Source of the DNA: Lachnospiraceae bacterium
Lineage (GTDB): Bacteria; Bacillota; Clostridia; Lachnospirales; Lachnospiraceae
NCBI GenBank assembly: GCA_009774155.1
Contig: VSNE01000004.1
Coordinates: forward strand, 6,311-23,078
DNA length: 16,768 nt
Direction: 5' to 3'
Each line of letters begins with the position of its first letter. Positions within the stretch are counted from its first letter, which is position 1. A model generated the notes under the pieces. That model saw only the letters and a program-made list of their open reading frames with translations, was not told where the DNA came from and did no database searches. Positions 5,589-12,906 of this stretch are shown here, piece after piece. The translations under genes and the position numbers were made by a program.

Positions 5589-6509
5589 ATGAGAAATCTG
5601 GACAAGTACAAAGGCGTTATTCCTGCATTTTACGCATGCTACGACAAAGAGGGAAACATCAGCCCCGAGGGTGTGCAGTCTCTGACCAGGTACTTTGTGG
5701 AGAAGGGAGTCAAAGGTGTCTACGTAAACGGATCTTCAGGAGAATGTATCTATCAGAGCGTGGAGGACCGCAAGCTGGTGCTGGAGAATGTTGTAAAGGC
5801 GGCAGAAGGCAGACTGACGATTATTAATCATGTTGCATGTAATAATACGAAGGACAGCGCGGAGCTTGCAAAGCACGCAGAAGGCCTTGGAGTGGATGCG
5901 ATTGCGGCGATTCCTCCTATTTATTTCCGCCTTCCGGAGCATGCGATTGCAAAATACTGGAATGATATCAGTGCGGCGGCTCCGAATACAGACTTTATTA
6001 TTTATAATATTCCGCAGCTTGCGGGCGTGGCCCTGACTATGGGACTGTTTGCAGAGATGAGGAAAAATCCGAGAGTGATTGGCGTGAAAAATTCTTCTAT
6101 GCCGGTACAGGATATTCAGATGTTTAAGCAGGCGGCAGGAGAGGACTATATTATCTTTAACGGCCCGGACGAGCAGTTTATCAGCGGACGCGTTATCGGC
6201 GCGGAGGGCGGAATCGGCGGCACTTACGGGGCTATGCCGGAACTGTTTCTGAAAATGGACGAATATGTAAAGGCAGGGGAGCTTGGCAAAGCGATGGAGA
6301 TCCAGTATGATGTAAACAGTGTCATCTATAAAATGTGCTCTGCACATGGAAACATGTATGGCGTTATTAAGGAAATTTTACGCATCAACGAAGGAATCGA
6401 CCTTGGCGGGGTAAGGGAGCCGTTGGCAGCCTTGATTCCGGAGGATATGCCGGTTGCAGAAGAAGCAGCGAAGATGATTCGCGGCGCAAAAGAAAAATAT
6501 CTCGTATAG
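5589..6509 (+). CDS. nanA: N-acetylneuraminate lyase
   Basis: A 306-residue class I aldolase of the dihydrodipicolinate synthase/NanA family. It splits N-acetylneuraminate into N-acetylmannosamine and pyruvate. The Schiff-base lysine is K167 in VIGVKNSS, the catalytic tyrosine is Y139 in FIIYNIP, and the pyruvate carboxylate loop is GSSGE (48-52), a small variation on the GSTGE of E. coli NanA. These fall at almost the same positions as in the E. coli enzyme. Context distinguishes it from dihydrodipicolinate synthase: the next four genes encode a transporter, a YhcH/NanQ protein, a ROK kinase and an RpiR regulator. AAGGAG lies 8 bases before the ATG. It heads the operon and is followed by the symporter after 22 bases. 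Confidence 0.94.
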   Translation: MRNLDKYKGVIPAFYACYDKEGNISPEGVQSLTRYFVEKGVKGVYVNGSSGECIYQSVEDRKLVLENVVKAAEGRLTIINHVACNNTKDSAELAKHAEGLGVDAIAAIPPIYFRLPEHAIAKYWNDISAAAPNTDFIIYNIPQLAGVALTMGLFAEMRKNPRVIGVKNSSMPVQDIQMFKQAAGEDYIIFNGPDEQFISGRVIGAEGGIGGTYGAMPELFLKMDEYVKAGELGKAMEIQYDVNSVIYKMCSAHGNMYGVIKEILRINEGIDLGGVREPLAALIPEDMPVAEEAAKMIRGAKEKYLV

Positions 6510-6531
6510 AAAGAAAAAAAGGGGGAGAATT

Positions 6532-8037
6532 ATGCAGGGATTTACGATAGTTGATTTAATCATATTAGTTGTTTACCTGGCGGCAGTGCTTTTTGCAGGA
6601 CTTCATTTTGCCAAGAAAGAGATGAAGGGAAAAGAGTATTTTAAGGGCGACGGAACCGTGCCGTGGTGGGTAACCTCCGTATCTATATTTGCAACGCTGT
6701 TAAGTCCTATTTCCTTTTTGTCACTGGCAGGAAACTCCTACGCGGGAACCTGGCTTATGTGGTTTGCGCAGTTGGGAATGCTTCTGGCGATTCCTCTGAC
6801 CATCCGGTTTTTCCTTCCAATCTACAGTAAGCTGGATATTGATACGGCGTATCATTATCTGGAACTGAGATTCAAAAGCAAAGGGCTTCGCGTGCTGGGC
6901 GCCGTCATGTTTATTATCTATCAGGTGGGACGCATGTCTATTATTATGTATCTGCCGTGCATGGTGCTTGGAAGCCTGACCGGCATCAGCGTGAACCTTC
7001 TGATTATCATTATGGGTGTGATTGCGATTATCTATTCCTACACAGGGGGACTGAAATCCGTACTCTGGACAGACTTTATCCAGGGCTCCGTACTTCTGAT
7101 CGGCGTTACCTTTGCACTGGTGTTTCTGCTGGCCCATATCGACGGCGGATTTGGCACGGTTTTTGCAGCTTTATCGGGGGAAGGAAAATTCCTGGCCGCT
7201 GACCAGCCGATTTTTAATCCGAATCTGCTGAAGGACAGCGTATTCCTGATGATTGTCGGCGCCGGATTCAACACCATGGGTTCCTATGTATCCAGTCAGG
7301 ACATTGTACAGCGTTTTACAACTACGACGGATACGAAAAAGCTGAATAAAATGATGCTGACAAATGGCGCGTTATCCATCTTTATCGCAACTGTATTTTA
7401 TCTGATCGGCACAGGACTGTATGTATTTTATCAGCAGAATGCGCTTCCTCCCGCTGCGGCTCAGGATCAGATATTTGCCTCTTATATTGCTTTTGAGCTT
7501 CCGGTCGGTATTACGGGACTTTTGCTGGCGGCTATCTATGCGGCTTCCCAGTCCACATTGTCTACAGGACTGAATTCTGTGGCGGCAAGCTGGACCCTGG
7601 ATATTCAGGCGCGTCTGTCCAAAAAGGAGCTGAGCTTTGAGACACAGACCAAGATCGGGCAGTATGTATCGTTAATTGTCGGAATCTTTTCCATCATCGT
7701 GGCGATGGTTCTGGCAAATGGAGGAGTCAAATCAGCATATGAATGGTTCAACGGATTTATGGGTCTGGTGCTTGGAATCCTGATTGGAACATTCATTCTG
7801 GGCGCGTTTACCAAGGTGGCAAATACCTTTGGAGCAACGCTGGCATTTATCGCGGCATCCGCAGTCATGGTAGGAATCAAATATTTTGCTCCTGCGGGAA
7901 GCATATCTATCTGGTCTTACTCCATTATTTCCATCGTGGTATCTTTGGCAGTGGGAGTTCCGGCCAGCATGATCTGGAGATCTGTGAAGGGTGATACGGC
8001 TATGCCGGAACCGGATACAACGATTTACAAAAATTAA
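6532..8037 (+). CDS. nanT: Sodium:solute symporter (SSS family), probable sialic acid transporter
   Basis: A 501-residue polytopic membrane protein of the SSS family with about 13 predicted transmembrane helices, starting with an N-terminal helix at roughly residues 6-24. Family blocks include the TGGLKSVLWTDFIQG segment in the middle, SSQDIVQRF, and the serine- and threonine-rich SQSTLSTGLNS helix that carries the conserved sodium site of this family. SSS proteins of this type are known sialic acid importers in several bacteria (for example Salmonella and Clostridioides difficile), and position between nanA and nanQ makes sialic acid the best substrate guess. The binding-site specificity itself cannot be read here, and a related anhydro or N-glycolyl form is possible. 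A GGGGGAG site precedes the ATG. Confidence 0.88.
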   Translation: MQGFTIVDLIILVVYLAAVLFAGLHFAKKEMKGKEYFKGDGTVPWWVTSVSIFATLLSPISFLSLAGNSYAGTWLMWFAQLGMLLAIPLTIRFFLPIYSKLDIDTAYHYLELRFKSKGLRVLGAVMFIIYQVGRMSIIMYLPCMVLGSLTGISVNLLIIIMGVIAIIYSYTGGLKSVLWTDFIQGSVLLIGVTFALVFLLAHIDGGFGTVFAALSGEGKFLAADQPIFNPNLLKDSVFLMIVGAGFNTMGSYVSSQDIVQRFTTTTDTKKLNKMMLTNGALSIFIATVFYLIGTGLYVFYQQNALPPAAAQDQIFASYIAFELPVGITGLLLAAIYAASQSTLSTGLNSVAASWTLDIQARLSKKELSFETQTKIGQYVSLIVGIFSIIVAMVLANGGVKSAYEWFNGFMGLVLGILIGTFILGAFTKVANTFGATLAFIAASAVMVGIKYFAPAGSISIWSYSIISIVVSLAVGVPASMIWRSVKGDTAMPEPDTTIYKN

Positions 8038-8059
8038 GTGAGAAAAGGAGAACCAGAAT

Positions 8060-8509
8060 ATGATTATCGGAAATATTTATAATCTGGAGGAATGTACTTT
8101 TCTGGAGGAACAGCTTCGGGAGTGCTTCTCCTATGCAAAGAGCCATGATCTGGCTTCCTGGGAAAAAGGAAAGCATGAGATTGACGGCGATCGTCTGTTC
8201 GTGAATATTGCGGAGTATACGACAACTATTCCGGAGGAACGTTTCTGGGAGGCTCATAGATATTATCTGGATGTTCATGTAATGCTGCGGGGAACAGAGC
8301 AGATTGATCTGAACTTTATCCAGAATATGAAACAGAAGGAGTTTGTGGAAGCAGATGATTTCCTTCCGATGGAGGGAGAGAAGAAGGCTTCCGTGATACT
8401 GGAGGACGGGGACTTCCTTATCTGTTATCCGAGCGACGGCCATCGGACGGCCGTTGCGGCCGGCAGACCGGAAACTATAAAAAAGGCAATCTTTAAGGTA
8501 CGCATCTGA
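8060..8509 (+). CDS. nanQ: YhcH/NanQ family protein, probable sialic acid anomerase
   Basis: A 149-residue protein of the YhcH/YjgK/YiaL (DUF386) family, normal in length, with a cupin-like beta fold. The characteristic motifs are present: WEAHRYYLDVHVMLRGTEQID in the middle and DGHRTAVA followed by KKAIFKV at the end. The conserved histidines and glutamate in these blocks form the metal site in known structures. E. coli YhcH (NanQ) speeds the conversion of alpha-sialic acid to the beta form, and a role in making imported sugar available to the lyase fits here. It starts 22 bases after the symporter with an AAGGAG site. A hairpin follows the stop. Confidence 0.9.
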   Translation: MIIGNIYNLEECTFLEEQLRECFSYAKSHDLASWEKGKHEIDGDRLFVNIAEYTTTIPEERFWEAHRYYLDVHVMLRGTEQIDLNFIQNMKQKEFVEADDFLPMEGEKKASVILEDGDFLICYPSDGHRTAVAAGRPETIKKAIFKVRI

Positions 8510-8516
8510 TATAACA

Positions 8517-8544
8517 AGGGGCCGGCATATGTAAGCTGGCCCCT
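8517..8544 (+). other. Intercistronic hairpin between nanQ and nanK
   Basis: AGGGGCCGGC (8517-8526) pairs with GCTGGCCCCT (8535-8544) in a 10-base stem with one G-U pair and an 8-base loop. There is no T tract, so it is not a classical terminator. It could be a stabilising or processing element that gives the two halves of the operon different message levels. Confidence 0.6.
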
Positions 8545-8569
8545 GCGGTATGGAAGCCGGAGGACAGTT

Positions 8570-9460
8570 ATGAAAAAGTATGTGAGTATTGATATTGGCG
8601 GGACAGAGATCAAGCATGGAGTGATAGATGAAGAAGGAGTCATTCTGGAAAAGGGAAGCCAAAAGACAGAGGCGCGCCGGGGCGGCGCATCGATTGTCCA
8701 AAAAGCAGTCGGCATTGTTAAAAAGTATCAGACAGAACATAAGCTTTCAGGCATCTGCATTTCCACGGCCGGAATGGTGGATGTGGAAAGGGGCGAAATC
8801 TTTTACTCCGCTCCGCTGATTCCTGAGTATACAGGGACTCCGTGGAAGAAAACAATGGAGAGAACCTTCGGGCTGCCCTGCGAGGTGGAAAACGACGTAA
8901 ACTGCGCAGGGCTGGCGGAAACGATATCCGGAGCGGCGAAAGGGAGCAGAATTGTGCTGTGCCTGACCGTGGGGACAGGAATCGGCGGATGTATTCTGAT
9001 GGATCAGAAGGTTTTCCGGGGATACAGCAACAGTGCCTGTGAAGTAGGATACATGTGTATGGGGGACAGCGACTTTCAGACACTGGGAGCAGCCAGCGTT
9101 CTCTGCCGGAAGGTGGCGGAGCGTAAAAGAGGAAAACCGGAGGAGTGGGACGGACGCCGGATTTTTGAGGAAGCGAAAAAAGGCGATATGATTTGTGTGA
9201 AAGCGGTGGATGAGATGGTGGATGTGCTGGGCAGAGGAATCGCAAATATTTGTTATGTTCTGAATCCCCAGACTGTAGTGCTGGGAGGCGGTATTATGGC
9301 TCAGAAGGATTACCTGCTTCCAAGACTTCAGGAAGCAATGGACAGATATTTGATAGAAAGCATCTCCTGCAGGACAGCCCTGAAGATGGCGGAACACCGA
9401 AATGATGCGGGAATTTTGGGAGCATTCTATCATTTCCTCATCCGTCAGGGGAAAGGCTGA
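8570..9460 (+). CDS. nanK: ROK-family kinase, probable N-acetylmannosamine kinase
   Basis: A 296-residue ROK protein. It has the N-terminal phosphate loop DIGGTEIKHG (8-17), the catalytic base D109 in ENDVN (107-111) and the second ATP-binding loop VGTGIGG (134-140). No helix-turn-helix precedes the kinase domain, so it is an enzyme and not a ROK repressor. In this operon it should phosphorylate the ManNAc released by the lyase. An oddity is that the ROK zinc-binding consensus (a GEIGH histidine followed by a CxCGxxGC loop) is absent. The aligned stretch reads CEVGYMCMGD (157-166), keeping E158 but with Y161 in place of the histidine. A GGAGG site precedes the ATG. Other hexose or hexosamine substrates remain possible. 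Confidence 0.85.
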   Translation: MKKYVSIDIGGTEIKHGVIDEEGVILEKGSQKTEARRGGASIVQKAVGIVKKYQTEHKLSGICISTAGMVDVERGEIFYSAPLIPEYTGTPWKKTMERTFGLPCEVENDVNCAGLAETISGAAKGSRIVLCLTVGTGIGGCILMDQKVFRGYSNSACEVGYMCMGDSDFQTLGAASVLCRKVAERKRGKPEEWDGRRIFEEAKKGDMICVKAVDEMVDVLGRGIANICYVLNPQTVVLGGGIMAQKDYLLPRLQEAMDRYLIESISCRTALKMAEHRNDAGILGAFYHFLIRQGKG

Positions 9461-9489
9461 AAAAAATCTTTCCACCTTGATTTAAGAGC

Positions 9490-9513
9490 CGGACGGATAT
9501 CTTCATATGTCCG
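9490..9513 (+). other. Intercistronic hairpin between nanK and nanR
   Basis: CGGAC(GG)ATAT (9490-9500) pairs with ATATGTCCG (9505-9513) through nine base pairs with a two-base bulge and a CTTC loop. No T tract follows. It lies in the 110-base gap before the regulator gene, in which I see no convincing promoter. Confidence 0.45.
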
Positions 9514-9570
9514 ACTGCTCCATAGAGGCAGAAATATCAATAGTTACAGAAACGGTACGGGAGATACGGT

Positions 9571-10392
9571 ATGGAATACTATGTAAAATCAGTGGTTCCG
9601 ATCATTGAATCTAATTATGAGAATTTTACTACGGTGGAACGGACAATCGCGGATTTTTTTATAAACAATCAGGAAAGAATGGATTTCTCATCAAAGGCGG
9701 TTTCTGAAAGGCTGTTTGTATCGGAAGCGTCTCTTTCCAGGTTTGCAAAGAAATGCGGATACCGGGGGTATCGGGAATTTCTGTACCAGTATGAAGAAAC
9801 CTTTATTGAAAAGAACCAGCCTATGACAGGACATACCCGTATGGCGCTGAATGCCTATCAGGAGCTTCTGAATAAAACCTACAGCCTGTTAAACGAGCCG
9901 CAGATTATGAGAGTATGCCGTTATCTGAATGAGGCAGTGCGCGTATTTGTATGCGGTGTGGGAAGCTCCGGTCTGGCGGCCCGGGAGATGGAGATGCGGT
10001 TTATGCGGATCGGTGTAAATATTTACTCTGTTCAGGACAGTGATCTGATGCGCATGAGGGCAGTATTTCAGAATAAAACAAGCGTGATTATCGGAATCAG
10101 CGTGGGCGGGGAAGCGCAGGATGTGCTGTATCTTCTGCGTGAATCCCATAACAACGGAGCCAGAACCATATTGATGACGGCCAGGAATCATGAGCGCTAT
10201 GAGGAATTCTGCAATGAGATTGTATTGATTCCTTCTCTGGAGCATTTGAATCACGGCAATGTAATATCGCCTCAGTTTCCCATCCTGGTCATGATCGATG
10301 TTATTTATTCTTATTATGTGGAGCAGGACAGGTTTGCCAAAAAAACATGGCACAATGATACGCTGAAGGCATTAAAAGGGAAAAAAATATAA
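9571..10392 (+). CDS. nanR: RpiR-family transcriptional regulator, probable nan operon regulator
   Basis: A 273-residue protein with the two-domain RpiR layout. The N-terminal helix-turn-helix spans about residues 18-75, with the core SKAVSERLFVSEASLSRFAKKCGYRGYREF at 41-70. The C-terminal SIS sugar-phosphate-binding domain runs from about residue 118 (VRVFVCGVGSSG) to 245. SIS domains of this family sense phosphorylated sugars, so ManNAc-6-P or GlcNAc-6-P made from sialic acid is the likely ligand. RpiR-type NanR proteins control sialic acid genes in other Firmicutes and in Vibrio. A GGGAG site lies 8 bases before the ATG. It is the last gene before a terminator and may be co-transcribed with the operon, which would make control autoregulatory. 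Whether it represses or activates cannot be told. Confidence 0.87.
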   Translation: MEYYVKSVVPIIESNYENFTTVERTIADFFINNQERMDFSSKAVSERLFVSEASLSRFAKKCGYRGYREFLYQYEETFIEKNQPMTGHTRMALNAYQELLNKTYSLLNEPQIMRVCRYLNEAVRVFVCGVGSSGLAAREMEMRFMRIGVNIYSVQDSDLMRMRAVFQNKTSVIIGISVGGEAQDVLYLLRESHNNGARTILMTARNHERYEEFCNEIVLIPSLEHLNHGNVISPQFPILVMIDVIYSYYVEQDRFAKKTWHNDTLKALKGKKI

Positions 10393-10416
10393 TCAGGCAG
10401 TAAGCTTTGTCTGCCA

Positions 10417-10449
10417 GGTCCGGAATTGGTTTCCGGGCCTTTTCTTTTT
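10417..10449 (+). terminator. Intrinsic terminator of the nan operon
   Basis: GGTCCGGAA (10417-10425) pairs with TTCCGGGCC (10431-10439), with one G-U pair, around a 5-base loop and is followed by TTTTCTTTTT. A smaller stem GGCAG/CTGCC (10396-10415) lies just upstream. Confidence 0.87.
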
Positions 10450-10476
10450 GCATTTTCTTCAAAGGTTTGATATGAT
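10448..10476 (+). promoter_or_regulatory. Candidate promoter for hflX and downstream genes
   Basis: TATGAT (10471-10476) is preceded by TTGCAT (10448-10453) at 17 bases. The -35 box is weak (3 of 6) and overlaps the T tract of the nan terminator. The predicted start is near 10483. Confidence 0.5.
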
Positions 10477-10496
10477 AGTCAGCGAGAGGAAATACT

Positions 10497-11627
10497 GTGA
10501 TAATGATGGAAAGAAAAGAACGGGCATTGCTGCTCGGCGTGAATTTAAACGACGGAGAAGATTTTGAGCGTTCTATGGAGGAGCTTCGGAATCTGGCAGA
10601 GTCCTGCGGCATGGAGGCAGCAGGCCGGATTGTACAGAGGCTTCCAAAACTCCATACGGCATTCTATATGGGGAAGGGAAAGCTTCTGGAGGTGCGGCGG
10701 TATCTGGAGGAGGAAGATGTGGATGTGCTGATTTTTGACCGTTCCCTGTCTCCGTCCCAGATGAAGAATCTGCAAAGACTTCTGGACTGTCCGATTCTGG
10801 ACAGAACTACCCTGATTCTGGAGATATTTGCCACCAGGGCTCAGACCCGGGAGGCAAAGCTTCAGGTGGAAGCTGCCGGGCTTCAGTATATGCTGCCAAG
10901 GCTGACAGGAATGTATCAGGCATTAGGCCGCCAGGGAGGCGGAAGCGGATTTGCAAACAAGGGGGCCGGGGAGAAGAAGCTGGAGCTGGATCGGCGCCGT
11001 ATCGAAAAGCGGGCGGCAGAGCTTCAAAGAGAACTGGAGAAAATATCAGGGGAACGTAAGACCCAGAGAAAACGGAGGCAGGAATGCCGGATTCCCCGGG
11101 TGGCGCTGGTCGGCTACACGAATGCCGGAAAATCTACAATCATGAACCGGATGCTGGATCAATATACAAGAGACGCGTCGAAAAGGGTGACGGAAAAGGA
11201 CATGCTGTTTGCCACTCTGGATACGACGGTGAGAAGGATACGGACCGGTCCGGGAGAGGAATTTCTTTTATCGGATACGGTAGGATTTATTCATCAGCTT
11301 CCGGCCGGTCTGATCAAAGCCTTCCGTTCCACATTGGAGGAGGCCGCGGAGGCGGATCTTCTGCTTCATGTGCTGGATTATTCGGATGAGGCATACCGGA
11401 AGCAGAGGGAAGTGACCGAGGAAACTCTAAAGGATCTGGGGGCAGGGAATATCCCGGTCATCTATATATATAATAAGGCGGATCGGTGTATGGAAGAGAG
11501 GCTTCCTGTTATCCGCGGGAACCAGATTTATATGTCGGCAAAGACCGGGGCGGGAATACCGGAGCTGGCAGCGATGATAAGCAGATTTACCGGGAGGAAT
11601 ACTTATGATTCACGCAGTTATTTTTGA
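10497..11627 (+). CDS. hflX: Ribosome-associated GTPase HflX
   Basis: A 376-residue GTPase with the HflX layout. The N-terminal HflX domain ends in the glycine-rich family signature GGGSGFANKGAGE (147-159). A basic coiled coil follows at about 160-195, then the G domain with G1 GYTNAGKST (206-214), the switch I region with LFATLD (237-242), G3 DTVG (260-263), G4 NKAD (326-329) and G5 SAK (347-349). HflX binds the 50S subunit and splits stalled ribosomes under stress. It is shorter than E. coli HflX (426), mainly at the C-terminus. The GTG start at 10497 is 6 bases from AGAGGA, better placed than the ATGs at 10503 and 10506. Its end overlaps the next gene by 23 bases. Confidence 0.95.
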   Translation: MIMMERKERALLLGVNLNDGEDFERSMEELRNLAESCGMEAAGRIVQRLPKLHTAFYMGKGKLLEVRRYLEEEDVDVLIFDRSLSPSQMKNLQRLLDCPILDRTTLILEIFATRAQTREAKLQVEAAGLQYMLPRLTGMYQALGRQGGGSGFANKGAGEKKLELDRRRIEKRAAELQRELEKISGERKTQRKRRQECRIPRVALVGYTNAGKSTIMNRMLDQYTRDASKRVTEKDMLFATLDTTVRRIRTGPGEEFLLSDTVGFIHQLPAGLIKAFRSTLEEAAEADLLLHVLDYSDEAYRKQREVTEETLKDLGAGNIPVIYIYNKADRCMEERLPVIRGNQIYMSAKTGAGIPELAAMISRFTGRNTYDSRSYF

Positions 11628-12315
11628 TATGGACGGGCTTCTGATTAATACGGAAAAATATCTGTACCAATGCTGGAAGCAGGCGGCCGAAGAGGCGGGT
11701 TATCATCTGACTCATGAGCAGCTTCTGTGCTTCAGGAGCCTGTCCGCAGAATTTGCAGTACCCAGGTTCCGGGCGATGCTGGGAGAAGGATTTGATTATC
11801 AGGCAGTCCGAAAGAGGAGAAAGGAGCTGATGGAAAAGCATCTGGAAATAAACGGGATCGAAAAAAAGCCCGGGGTAGACAGGCTCCTTTTGTGGCTGGC
11901 CCAAAATAAATATAAGACGGCGGTGGCAACGGCCAGCGATGCAGAACGTACAAAAAAATATTTCACAGAGATCGGTATTTACCATCAGTTTCATGAGGTT
12001 GTATGCGCTCCGTCCCTCCCGCACGGAAAGCCTATGCCGGATGTATATCTGCATGCATGCGCCAGGATTGGAGAAAAACCGGAGTATTGTCTGGCTCTGG
12101 AGGATTCTGATAATGGAGCTGTGTCCGCCCACCGGGCCGGCTGCAAAGTTATTATGGTAAAGGATCTGGCAGATCCTCTTTGGGAAACTGCGCAATTCCT
12201 GGATGGGGTGGCGGAAAATCTGGAAGAGGTCATCCCGCTGCTTCAGAAGCTGCAGACACAGTCAGGGGCATTGAGAGGATATCATAGGAAGGAAAGCACA
12301 GAGGATGGAAATTAG
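11605..12315 (+). CDS. HAD-superfamily hydrolase, beta-phosphoglucomutase/CbbY-like
   Basis: A 236-residue HAD subfamily IA protein. Motif I is FDMDGLL with D8 and D10, motif II is S111 in ATASDAER, motif III is K142 in HGKPMPDVYL, and motif IV is LEDSDNGAVSA with E166, D167 and D169. An alpha-helical cap lies between residues 15 and 80. The GKPMPD and EDSxxG blocks are typical of the beta-phosphoglucomutase/phosphatase group, so it acts either as a sugar-phosphate phosphatase or as a phosphomutase. The mutase-specific residues are not clear enough to decide. The start is inside the last 23 bases of hflX behind a GAGGA site. The stop overlaps the acetyltransferase gene by 11 bases, so all three are probably one operon. 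Confidence 0.9.
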   Translation: MIHAVIFDMDGLLINTEKYLYQCWKQAAEEAGYHLTHEQLLCFRSLSAEFAVPRFRAMLGEGFDYQAVRKRRKELMEKHLEINGIEKKPGVDRLLLWLAQNKYKTAVATASDAERTKKYFTEIGIYHQFHEVVCAPSLPHGKPMPDVYLHACARIGEKPEYCLALEDSDNGAVSAHRAGCKVIMVKDLADPLWETAQFLDGVAENLEEVIPLLQKLQTQSGALRGYHRKESTEDGN

Positions 12316-12835
12316 AGCGGCAAACGGCAGGGAGCTTCGGAAAATAAAAAGGATTTATCTGGAGGCGTTTCCAAGGACAGAGCGCAAGCCCTTCCGGATG
12401 ATGAAGAAAAAGGCGCGGCAGGGGGCGATGGAGCTGCTGTCGATTCTGGACGGAGGCCGGATAGTGGGACTGGCAGTTACGGTTCGATATCAGGATGTGG
12501 TGCTGCTGGACTATTTTGCCATATCCCGCGCCTGCCGGGGAAGCAGCTATGGCTCTGAGGCATTGGGGATTCTGAAAAAACGGTATGAGGGGCAAAGGCT
12601 GATTCTGGAGATTGAGCTTCCGGACGAGCATGCCGTAAACCAGGAGGACAGAATCCGCCGGAAGAAGTTTTATCTTAAAAACGGGATGCGGGAAACCGGA
12701 ATCCGCGTCCTGGTATTTCAGGTGCCTATGGAGGTATTGACAGCCGGAGGGTCTCTGACTTATGAGGAGTATCATGCGGTTTATGAACATACGATAGGGA
12801 TTTTCTTTGCGAAAAAGGTGTCGCTTCTGGAGTGA
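12305..12835 (+). CDS. GNAT-family N-acetyltransferase
   Basis: A 176-residue protein with the GNAT order of elements: an N-terminal helix and EAFPRTERKPF (19-29), central strands GGRIVGLAVTVRYQDVVLLDYFAIS, then the acetyl-CoA loop at ACRGSSYGSEAL (about 96-107), which is a loose version of the usual R-x-x-G-x-G/A motif, and an FYLKNGMRETG segment near 141-151 like the FYxxxGF block of the family. The acceptor substrate is unknown. The start overlaps the HAD gene by 11 bases, so translation is probably coupled. A T-rich stretch but no clear stem follows its stop. Confidence 0.8.
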   Translation: MEIRAANGRELRKIKRIYLEAFPRTERKPFRMMKKKARQGAMELLSILDGGRIVGLAVTVRYQDVVLLDYFAISRACRGSSYGSEALGILKKRYEGQRLILEIELPDEHAVNQEDRIRRKKFYLKNGMRETGIRVLVFQVPMEVLTAGGSLTYEEYHAVYEHTIGIFFAKKVSLLE

Positions 12836-12866
12836 ATTTATTTTTTGCTCTTTTTTTCTGATTATG

Positions 12867-12875
12867 TGATAAAAT
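12867..12875 (+). promoter_or_regulatory. Candidate extended -10 promoter for map
   Basis: TGATAAAAT fits the TGnTATAAT extended -10 pattern with one change. No good -35 box lies at 17 bases (a TTGCTC lies 19 bases away), which extended -10 promoters tolerate. The GAGGAG ribosome site begins at 12891. Confidence 0.5.
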
Positions 12876-12906
12876 AGGAATAACAGATAAGAGGAGACTT
12901 TAGAAT

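Noticed and set aside
8747..9475. A 242-codon minus-strand frame opposite nanK
   Set aside because: Rich in His, Ser and Cys as expected for a shadow frame, with no motif; the ROK kinase explains the region.
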